Source: VAZQ01 sp036555745 (lineage in GTDB: Bacteria; Pseudomonadota; Alphaproteobacteria; Rhizobiales; Xanthobacteraceae). Taken from it: a stretch of 8,419 nt of DNA. Within the stretch, counting starts at the first letter, position 1; the number at the start of each line of letters is the position of its first letter. The translations under genes were made by a program, and so were the position numbers. The stretch spans positions 1-8,419 of the forward strand of contig DATBKV010000209.1 of the NCBI GenBank assembly GCA_036555745.1. Direction: 5' to 3'. The notes under the pieces are model-generated. The model made no database searches. It had not been told where the DNA came from and saw nothing but the letters and a program-made list of their open reading frames with translations. This document shows positions 1 through 4,357 of the stretch, piece by piece.

Positions 1-166
1 GGAATGGGGCGAGGGCGGTGTGGCAAGCTCGATTGAGCGCGCCGAGGTGGTGAGCTGCAGCGAGGCGTCGTGGCGCATGCTCGGGCTCTCCTTCGCCGGA
101 TGGAACGCGGCGATCTCAGGCTTGCTCGCCGGCATCGCCGCCTACGGCGCAACGCTGCGGCGCTGA
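1..166 (+). CDS. dsbB: Disulfide bond formation protein B (DsbB) family, C-terminal fragment
   Basis: This is the last 54 codons of a gene that begins before the window; the reading frame starts at base 2 and ends with TGA at 164-166. DsbB is an inner-membrane protein that reoxidises DsbA and passes the electrons to quinone. The fragment shows a cysteine (residue 19 of the fragment) followed by the family-like stretch SxxSWRMLGLSFAGWN. It then has a hydrophobic segment (AAISGLLAGIAAYGA) that fits the last transmembrane helix, and ends with a short basic tail (TLRR) expected on the cytoplasmic side. The cysteine matches the position of the last periplasmic redox cysteine of DsbB. The assignment rests only on this tail, so another small membrane protein cannot be fully excluded. 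The gene converges on the HNH gene, with REP-like hairpins between them. Confidence 0.72.
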   Translation, partial: EWGEGGVASSIERAEVVSCSEASWRMLGLSFAGWNAAISGLLAGIAAYGATLRR

Positions 167-177
167 TCCCAGTACTT

Positions 178-318
178 CGTCATTGCCGGGCTTGACCCGG
201 CAATCCATTCCGATGCGTCACAACGGGTCGCGAGGTAACGGCATGGATGCCCGGATCAAGTCCGGGCATGACGGCGGAAATTTTGGACGATCCGGATCCC
301 GGCTTGCGCCGGGATGAC
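178..318. repeat. Cluster of three REP-like palindromes (BIME-like)
   Basis: Three short hairpins lie between two convergent genes. The first has arms attgccggg (182-190) and cccggcaat (196-204). The second has atgcccgga (247-255) and tccgggcat (261-269). The third has atcccggc (296-303) and gccgggat (308-315). Loops are 4-5 bases. The flanks are constant: element 1 reads CGTCAT-stem-ATCCAT, element 2 reads ATGGAT-stem-ATGACG, and element 3 reads GGAT-stem-ATGACG. Element 1 is therefore inverted relative to elements 2 and 3, as in the composite REP arrays called BIMEs. The stems themselves differ. The position suggests a role in ending transcription from both sides, but no T-tract is present. 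Confidence 0.85.
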
Positions 319-329
319 GAGCAAGGGGC

Positions 330-887
330 TTACGGCTCGAGCTCGGTATCCCAATAGAGATAATCGAGCCAGCTCTCGTGCAGATAGTTCGGCGGGAACA
401 GCCGGCCGTTGCGGTGCAGGTGCGCCACGCTGGGCGCAAACGGCATCTGCGCCGGCCACATGCGCGCCTCCTCCATGGTCTTGCTGCCCTTCTGGAGGTT
501 GCAGCAGGAGCAGGCGGCGATGACGTTGATCCAGGTCGTATGCCCGCCGCGCGAGCGCGGCAGCAGGTGATCGAAGGTGAGGTCGTCGCGCGAGCCGCAG
601 TACTGGCAGCAGAACTTGTCGCGCAGAAACACATTGAACCGGGTGAAGGCGGGCTGGGTTGCCGGCTTCACGAAATTCTTCAGCGAGACGACGCTCGGGA
701 GCTTCATCTCGATGCTGGGGCTGCGCACCGCGCGGTCGTACTCGGCGACGATGTTCACCCGCTCGAGAAAAACCGCCTTGATGGCGTCCTGCCAGGACCA
801 CAGCGACAGCGGGTAGTAGCTGAGCGGCCGGAAATCGGCGTTCAGCACCAGCGCGGGAAAGCCTGTCGGCGACACATGAACGTTCAA
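330..887 (-). CDS. HNH endonuclease family protein
   Basis: A 185-residue protein with a metal-bound HNH (beta-beta-alpha) nuclease core. The core runs from about residue 92 to 130: C94-Q-Y-C97, then LTFDHLLPRSRGG with H107, N121, and a second cysteine pair C126/C129 followed by N130. The two CxxC pairs probably hold a structural zinc, and H107 is the expected general base. The N-terminal part (LVLNADFRPLSYYPLSLWSW) and the C-terminal ending (LFPPNYLHESWLDYLYWD) look like a conserved stand-alone alphaproteobacterial HNH protein that I recall as widespread in Hyphomicrobiales. Its substrate is not known to me, and no methylase or restriction partner is nearby. The start is a TTG: it is the first start codon after an in-frame stop at 942-944, and GGGAG lies 7 bases upstream (895-899). 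A GTG at 873-875 is the alternative. Confidence 0.88.
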   Translation of the reverse strand: MNVHVSPTGFPALVLNADFRPLSYYPLSLWSWQDAIKAVFLERVNIVAEYDRAVRSPSIEMKLPSVVSLKNFVKPATQPAFTRFNVFLRDKFCCQYCGSRDDLTFDHLLPRSRGGHTTWINVIAACSCCNLQKGSKTMEEARMWPAQMPFAPSVAHLHRNGRLFPPNYLHESWLDYLYWDTELEP

Positions 888-940
888 ACCTGAGCTCCCG
901 AAAACGGCCCTCGACTCCTTTCGCTGCGAGCGACGGCCAG

Positions 941-969
941 TCTATAGGGCAGCGTGACCGGATTGTGAA
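941..969 (-). promoter_or_regulatory. Sigma70-like promoter for the HNH gene
   Basis: Read on the minus strand, TTCACA (964-969, five of six consensus bases) is followed after exactly 17 bases by TATAGA (941-946, four of six). Transcription would begin near 934, leaving a leader of about 47 bases before the TTG at 887. The site sits in the right place and direction, but it is a visual match without experimental support. Confidence 0.5.
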
Positions 970-1021
970 GGCTGCTCCGATAGTTACCGGGGGCTGGAGG
1001 CGGCGCACGCGTCTGCAATCC

Positions 1022-1050
1022 GTAGGGGCGGGTTTTAAACCCGCCCCTAC
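1022..1050. repeat. Intergenic palindrome, GTAGGGGCG family, copy 1
   Basis: A perfect inverted repeat: arm gtaggggcgggttt (1022-1035), one central base, and arm aaacccgcccctac (1037-1050). It lies downstream of hicB and upstream of the HNH promoter. The same arms recur at 4287-4315, and the outer nine bases recur at 2510-2537 around a different core. Confidence 0.9.
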
Positions 1051-1057
1051 AAGCGGC

Positions 1058-1077
1058 CGGCGGCTTGCCTGCCGCCG
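1058..1077 (-). terminator. GC-rich hairpin after hicB, possible terminator
   Basis: A seven-base stem (cggcggc at 1058-1064, gccgccg at 1071-1077) with a six-base loop starts 14 bases past the hicB stop codon. It is followed on the minus strand by palindrome copy 1. There is no T-run, so intrinsic termination is uncertain. Confidence 0.3.
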
Positions 1078-1091
1078 CGCATCCGAGGCTG

Positions 1092-1502
1092 TTACGCGAT
1101 CTGCGACAACATTCGGCGCGCGAGCATCTCGACAAATGCCGAGCGCGTGAGCTTGCGCCTGGCAGCTTCCTCGTCGAGGGCTGCCAGGACGCCAGCATCG
1201 ATCGAGAGGTTTGCTTTCACCGGCTTGCCCGTCTCGCGCACCAGCGGCACCGTAGCAAGTGTTGCGCCGCCCGTGATGGCTTGCGCCACGTCTGAACGGC
1301 GACGCAGCTTCTCGATAGGCAGGGGTACGGGCGCTTTCTCGCCCTGCGCCTCCTTGACCTCGACCCAGTCGCGCAAGGCTCCCGCAGCGTTTGCAATGGC
1401 TTGCTCGATGGTCTTGCCCATCGCGGTACAGCCCGGCAGATCGGGAAAGACGACGCCGTAAGCCCCCGCCTTGCCGTCAATCAATGCAACATAGCGGGCC
1501 AT
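1092..1502 (-). CDS. hicB: HicB-family antitoxin
   Basis: A 136-residue antitoxin for the HicA toxin encoded just upstream; it neutralises HicA by binding it and normally represses the shared promoter. The N-terminal half (residues about 3-60) is the HicB partial RNase H-like fold, recognisable by YVALIDG, AYGVVFPDLPGC and the helix TIEQAIANAAGALRDWV. The C-terminal part (residues about 96-131) resembles a ribbon-helix-helix DNA-binding domain: a short strand VKANLSID, then helices GVLAALDEEAARRK and TRSAFVEMLARRM. A strong Shine-Dalgarno, AGGAGGAG (1508-1515), lies five bases before the ATG, and 35 bases separate it from the hicA stop. The stronger ribosome site on the antitoxin is consistent with the need for excess antitoxin. 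Confidence 0.92.
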   Translation of the reverse strand: MARYVALIDGKAGAYGVVFPDLPGCTAMGKTIEQAIANAAGALRDWVEVKEAQGEKAPVPLPIEKLRRRSDVAQAITGGATLATVPLVRETGKPVKANLSIDAGVLAALDEEAARRKLTRSAFVEMLARRMLSQIA

Positions 1503-1537
1503 CTTGGCTCCTCCTCGCGAGATAAGCCGCCAGCAGG

Positions 1538-1732
1538 TCAGATCCAGCCGGCCGCTTTGGCAATCGAGCGTGCCACTCCAGGGGACAACGTCCGGTGACG
1601 CGGCACAATGACAACACCCACTTTCCGGGGATGACCATAGACATCATGCTCGCCACCGTGACGAAGAAGGATCCAACCGTCCCGCCCCAACCGGGCAACG
1701 ACCTTGGCCCGGTTCGTCTCGACGCCCGGCAT
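1538..1732 (-). CDS. hicA: HicA-family mRNA interferase toxin
   Basis: A 64-residue protein, the usual small size for HicA. HicA toxins have a double-stranded-RNA-binding-like fold and cleave mRNA independently of ribosomes, using one catalytic histidine. The hallmark G-x-H is present as G27-E28-H29, in the run LLRHGGEHDVYGHP. It is followed by VVIVPRHRTLSPGVARSI and ends AKAAGWI, all typical of the family. The frame stays open further upstream, but that part overlaps the hydrolase gene antisense and lies upstream of the promoter; the ATG at 1730-1732 gives the normal family length. The ribosome site is weak (no clear purine-rich Shine-Dalgarno), in contrast with hicB. The active-site residue is intact, so the toxin is probably functional. 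It forms an operon with hicB, toxin gene first. Confidence 0.92.
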   Translation of the reverse strand: MPGVETNRAKVVARLGRDGWILLRHGGEHDVYGHPRKVGVVIVPRHRTLSPGVARSIAKAAGWI

Positions 1733-1749
1733 AGGTTTGTTCGCTCGTA

Positions 1750-1767
1750 TGCGCCTATTTAGGCGCA
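1750..1767. promoter_or_regulatory. Inverted-repeat operator centred on the hicAB -10 box
   Basis: A perfect inverted repeat: tgcgcct (1750-1756), four central bases (attt), and aggcgca (1761-1767). It overlaps the predicted -10 hexamer of the hicAB promoter completely and lies 18 bases before the hicA start codon. HicB-type antitoxins are known to bind inverted repeats at their own promoters, and this HicB carries a C-terminal ribbon-helix-helix-like domain. Binding here would block RNA polymerase. The DNA symmetry is seen directly; the binding is inferred. Confidence 0.55.
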
Positions 1768-1784
1768 CAATGCACCGCGAGCAA
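1756..1784 (-). promoter_or_regulatory. Predicted hicAB promoter
   Basis: On the minus strand, TTGCTC (1779-1784) and TAAATA (1756-1761) are separated by 17 bases (1762-1778), the preferred sigma70 spacing. Transcription would start near 1749, giving a short leader of about 17 bases before hicA. The weak hicA ribosome site fits low toxin translation. Confidence 0.55.
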
Positions 1785-1817
1785 GCGACGTCCTGCCCGG
1801 CGGCGGAACGCGCACGG

Positions 1818-2489
1818 CTAGGCGCGTTCGGCCAGGCGGCGGGCGAGAAACTCGCCGCCGTGGCGCAGCCCCTCCTGGTCGATGCCGTGACCCATGCCGA
1901 GCGACATATGCCATTCCGCCGGGACGCCGAGCGCGGCGAGGGCGGCCGCGGACCCGAACAACGCATCGACCGGAATGAGATCGTCGCGATCGCCGTGGAT
2001 CAGCAGCACCGGCGGGCGCGATTTGATCTCGCCGGCGAGCTGCTCCGGCTTGGCATCGAGCGGCGCCGCCAGCACCCCGGAATAGCCCACGATGGCGAAG
2101 GGTGCGCGCCCGCGCCGCAACCCCACATGCAGCGCCATCATGGTGCCCTGGCTGAAGCCGACCAGCGCCAGCGCCGAAGCCGGCAGGCTTCGCCGCGTGA
2201 GCTCGGCATCGAGAAACGCCTCGAGCGCGGGCGCAGCCTTGCCGCACCCGCGCCAGCGCTCGTCCGGATCGCGAAAGGTGAGCGAGAACCATTGCCGGCC
2301 GGGCGACTGCACGCAGCGCTCAGGGCCATGCGGAGAGACGAAAGCTGCTTGCGGCAGGAGACCCTGCCAGGCGCGGCCGAGCTCGATCAGGTCGTTGCCG
2401 TCGGCGCCGTAGCCGTGCAGGAGCGCCACCAGCGCCCGCGCCGGCCCGGTGCGCGGCTCGAGCCGTGGTCCGTCGAGCTCAGCGGGCAT
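1818..2489 (-). CDS. Phospholipase/carboxylesterase-type alpha/beta hydrolase
   Basis: A 223-residue serine hydrolase of the acyl-protein-thioesterase/carboxylesterase group, which cleaves ester or thioester bonds. The parts appear in the expected order: an oxyanion-hole region LLHGYGADGNDL (residues 23-34), the nucleophile elbow G111-F-S113-Q-G115, the acid in HGDRDDLIP (D169 by family spacing) and the base H201 in GMGHGID. The full triad is present and the length is normal for this family. No signal peptide is visible, so it should be cytoplasmic. AAGAGGAG (2496-2503) lies six bases before the ATG and supports this start. The gene lies 66 bases downstream of the AlkA-type gene on the same strand and may be read from the same message. 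The natural substrate cannot be told from sequence. Confidence 0.92.
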   Translation of the reverse strand: MPAELDGPRLEPRTGPARALVALLHGYGADGNDLIELGRAWQGLLPQAAFVSPHGPERCVQSPGRQWFSLTFRDPDERWRGCGKAAPALEAFLDAELTRRSLPASALALVGFSQGTMMALHVGLRRGRAPFAIVGYSGVLAAPLDAKPEQLAGEIKSRPPVLLIHGDRDDLIPVDALFGSAAALAALGVPAEWHMSLGMGHGIDQEGLRHGGEFLARRLAERA

Positions 2490-2509
2490 TCACCACTCCT
2501 CTTTAATGC

Positions 2510-2537
2510 GTAGGGGCGAGGCATGCCTCGCCCCTAC
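2510..2537. repeat. Intergenic palindrome, GTAGGGGCG family with a different core
   Basis: A perfect 28-base palindrome without loop: gtaggggcgaggca (2510-2523) followed by its complement (2524-2537). The outer nine bases are identical to the copies at 1022 and 4287, but the inner part is aggca/tgcct instead of ggttt/aaacc. It sits between the AlkA-type gene and the hydrolase gene, only six bases from the hydrolase Shine-Dalgarno. Confidence 0.9.
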
Positions 2538-2555
2538 ATCCGTACATCGTCTCCG

Positions 2556-3203
2556 CTACGCCGGCACGGGGTCGCGCCGTTTGACGGCGCGATAGTAATT
2601 CCACAGCACATGCGCCGCCACACCGCGCCACGGGCGCCACGGCTCGCCGAGCGCGACCATGTCCCCGGCCGCGGGCCGGCGCCGCAACCCGAAGCCCAGA
2701 CGCGCGGCCTCCTGCAGAGCGAGGTCGCCTGCGGGCCACGCATCGGCGTGACCGAGACAGAACAGGAGATAGATATCGGCGGTCCACGGGCCGATGCCGT
2801 GCAGCGCCGTGAGCGCGGCATGCGCGGCGTCGGCTTCCATGCCGGCGAGCGCCTCGAGGTCGATCGCGCCCTTGGCGATGGCGGCGCCGATCGCCTTCAT
2901 CGTCTTGATCTTCGGCCGGGACAATCCGAGCCGCGCCAGCCTCGCTGCGCGCGCCTGCCGGATCGCCGCATGGTCGAACGGATCGAACGCGGCGGCGAGC
3001 CGCGCCCAGATGGCCGCGGCGCTCGCGGTCGAAAGCTGCTGCGCGCAGATGATGGCGCAGAGGCCGGAAAACCCCGCGGGCCGGCGGCGCAGCGCCGGCC
3101 GTCCGGCAGCGTCGATCAGCTTGGCGAGACGCCCATCCGCCGCGGCGAGGATGCCGAGCGCGGCGTCGAGATCGGCCTCGTTGCGGAGAAAGCGGGAGCC
3201 CAT
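2556..3203 (-). CDS. AlkA-type DNA-3-methyladenine glycosylase II (HhH-GPD)
   Basis: A 215-residue base-excision repair enzyme that removes alkylated purines such as 3-methyladenine from DNA. It has the helix-hairpin-helix LHGIGPWTADIY (residues 134-145) and, at the expected distance, the catalytic aspartate D160 in DAWPAGDLALQ. The conserved C-terminal WRPWRGVAAHVLW (189-201) and the earlier CAQQLSTASAAAIW and LGLSRPKIKTMKAI segments are also family features. It lacks the N-terminal Ada-like and AlkA N-terminal parts of the E. coli enzyme, as do many short alphaproteobacterial and yeast MAG-like forms. The ATG at 3201-3203 has only a poor ribosome site (GAGAAGGG directly abutting it), so the start is the least certain part. 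It is divergent from gluQRS across a repeat-filled region. Confidence 0.9.
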   Translation of the reverse strand: MGSRFLRNEADLDAALGILAAADGRLAKLIDAAGRPALRRRPAGFSGLCAIICAQQLSTASAAAIWARLAAAFDPFDHAAIRQARAARLARLGLSRPKIKTMKAIGAAIAKGAIDLEALAGMEADAAHAALTALHGIGPWTADIYLLFCLGHADAWPAGDLALQEAARLGFGLRRRPAAGDMVALGEPWRPWRGVAAHVLWNYYRAVKRRDPVPA

Positions 3204-3229
3204 CCCTTCTCATAGAGCAGGGCGGGTCA

Positions 3230-3258
3230 GCTGCAAATCGGCTGTGCCGATTTGCAGC
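3230..3258. repeat. Hairpin repeat in the alkA-gluQRS divergent region, copy 1
   Basis: A perfect inverted repeat with arms gctgcaaatcggc (3230-3242) and gccgatttgcagc (3246-3258) and a three-base loop. The outer bases ggcgggtca before it and gtaacc after it look like a decayed form of the ggcgggttacgc/gcgtaacccgcc arms seen in the copies at 3293 and 8379. Confidence 0.85.
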
Positions 3259-3292
3259 GTAACCGGCCGCGGCTGCGGGCGAGGCACTGCCC

Positions 3293-3345
3293 GGTGGGTT
3301 ACGCTGCACAACTCGGCTAAAGCCGACTTGTGCAGCTAACCCACC
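3293..3345. repeat. Long imperfect palindrome in the alkA-gluQRS divergent region, copy 2
   Basis: An inverted repeat of about 25 bases per arm with one mismatch (3312/3327), one bulged base (3302) and a two-base loop (3319-3320). The outer arm is ggtgggttacgctgc and the inner stem is tcggct/agccga. The right end continues into ccctac (3344-3349), so the minus strand reads gtagggtgggttagctgc. The repeat ends 14 bases before the gluQRS start codon, and with copy 1 it occupies most of the intergenic space, leaving little room for promoters. Confidence 0.88.
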
Positions 3346-3359
3346 CTACGGCATCGTCT

Positions 3360-4235
3360 ATGCAGCGCGTCTTTCGTTTCGCGCCGAGTCCGAACGGCTA
3401 TCTGCATCTCGGTCATGCGCTCTCCGCGCTGCTCAACTTCGAGATGGCGCGCGGCTGCGGCGGACGTTTCCTGCTGCGCATCGAGGACATCGATACGGCG
3501 CGCTGCCGGCCGCAATATGAAGAAGCCATCTACCAAGACCTGGCGTGGCTCGGATTGCAGTGGGAGGAGCCGGTGCGGCGCCAGAGCGCGCATTTCGATG
3601 ATTACCGCGCGGCGCTCGCCAGGCTCGATGCGCTCGGCGTGCTTTATCCCAGCTTCGAAAGCCGCGGCGAGATCGCGCGCATGCTGGCGCAGCGCCGCGA
3701 CTGGCCGCGCGACCCCGACGGCGCGCCGCTCTATCCCGGAGGCGCGCATGCGCTCTCGGCGGCAGAACGCTCCGCCCGCATCGCCGCCGGGCAAGCCTAT
3801 GCCCTGCGGCTCGACATGGCCGCGGCGTCGGCACAGACGGGCCCGTTGACGTTCACCGAGGCCGGCACCGGGGCGCAGGGGGAAAGCGGCACGATCGCGG
3901 CGGCTCCGCAGGTCTGGGGCGATGTCGTGCTGGCGCGCAAGGAGACACCCGCGAGCTATCATCTGTGCGTCGCCGTGGACGACGCCGCGCAGGGCGTCAC
4001 CCATGTCGTGCGCGGGCAGGACCTGTTTGCGGCAACCAGCGTGCACCGGCTCCTCCAGGCGCTGCTGGGACTGCCGGTCCCGGCCTATCGCCACCATCGC
4101 CTCATCCTCGACGCGCACGGCCGCAAGCTCTCCAAATCGACCCGGGCGACAGCGCTGCGGGCGCTGCGCGCGGCCGGCGCCACGCCTGGGGATATCCGCC
4201 GCCTGGTCGGGCTTTCGCAACTGGCGCATCCATAG
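3360..4235 (+). CDS. gluQ: Glutamyl-Q tRNA(Asp) synthetase (GluQRS)
   Basis: A 291-residue paralogue of the glutamyl-tRNA synthetase catalytic domain without the anticodon-binding domain. GluQRS attaches glutamate to the queuine base at position 34 of tRNA(Asp). The class I signatures are present: FAPSPNGYLHLGHA with HLGH (residues 16-19) and the KMSKS-type loop KLSKS (256-260). LRIEDIDTARCRPQYEEAI and YHLCVAVDDAAQGVTHVVRGQDL are also typical. The segment that holds zinc-binding cysteines in E. coli GluQRS reads YPSFESRGEIA here (96-106) and has no cysteine, so the zinc site seems lost. The ATG at 3360 was chosen because it starts right at the conserved N-terminus; an in-frame GTG at 3330 would start inside a repeat. 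No clear Shine-Dalgarno is visible before either start. Confidence 0.93.
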   Translation: MQRVFRFAPSPNGYLHLGHALSALLNFEMARGCGGRFLLRIEDIDTARCRPQYEEAIYQDLAWLGLQWEEPVRRQSAHFDDYRAALARLDALGVLYPSFESRGEIARMLAQRRDWPRDPDGAPLYPGGAHALSAAERSARIAAGQAYALRLDMAAASAQTGPLTFTEAGTGAQGESGTIAAAPQVWGDVVLARKETPASYHLCVAVDDAAQGVTHVVRGQDLFAATSVHRLLQALLGLPVPAYRHHRLILDAHGRKLSKSTRATALRALRAAGATPGDIRRLVGLSQLAHP

Positions 4236-4249
4236 CCCGCTCGGGCTAT
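4232..4249 (+). terminator. Hairpin overlapping the gluQRS stop codon
   Basis: Arms atagcccg (4232-4239) and cgggctat (4242-4249) include the TAG stop (4233-4235). A run of A, not T, follows on the plus strand, so this is not a standard intrinsic terminator. The right arm also provides TATAAA (4247-4252), which could be a -10 box for the dioxygenase gene, but no good -35 box lies 17 bases upstream. Confidence 0.3.
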
Positions 4250-4284
4250 AAAAATGATACTAAGGACAGAGCCGTTGTAGGCGG

Positions 4285-4317
4285 TTGTAGGGGCGGGTTT
4301 GAAACCCGCCCCTACAA
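4285..4317. repeat. Intergenic palindrome, GTAGGGGCG family, copy 3
   Basis: A perfect inverted repeat: arm ttgtaggggcgggttt (4285-4300), one central G, and arm aaacccgcccctacaa (4302-4317). The inner 29 bases match the copy at 1022-1050 except for the centre. Just before it, gttgtaggcg (4274-4283) is an almost exact direct copy of the start of the arm (4284-4293). It lies about 40 bases before the dioxygenase gene and would form a strong hairpin in that leader if transcription starts upstream. Confidence 0.9.
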
Positions 4318-4357
4318 AAGCGCGTCTCGCCGCAGACGGGGGCCTCTCGGAGGAGAC

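Noticed and set aside
884..1198. A 104-codon minus-strand frame between the HNH gene and hicB.
   Set aside because: It overlaps the end of hicB and crosses palindrome copy 1; no ribosome site or domain is visible.
330..1732. The HNH nuclease and hicAB as one defence island.
   Set aside because: They are adjacent, but the HNH protein resembles a conserved stand-alone type, has its own promoter, and there are no methylase, helicase or other defence genes nearby.
1733..1966. A longer hicA with an N-terminal extension.
   Set aside because: The extension overlaps the hydrolase antisense, lies upstream of the predicted promoter and makes the protein more than twice the normal HicA size.
1704..2513. 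Long plus-strand frame opposite hicA and the hydrolase.
   Set aside because: Antisense to two well-supported genes; composition is typical of a shadow frame.
1022..4317. The repeated palindromes as a CRISPR array.
   Set aside because: Copies are scattered kilobases apart between unrelated genes, without regular spacers or cas genes.
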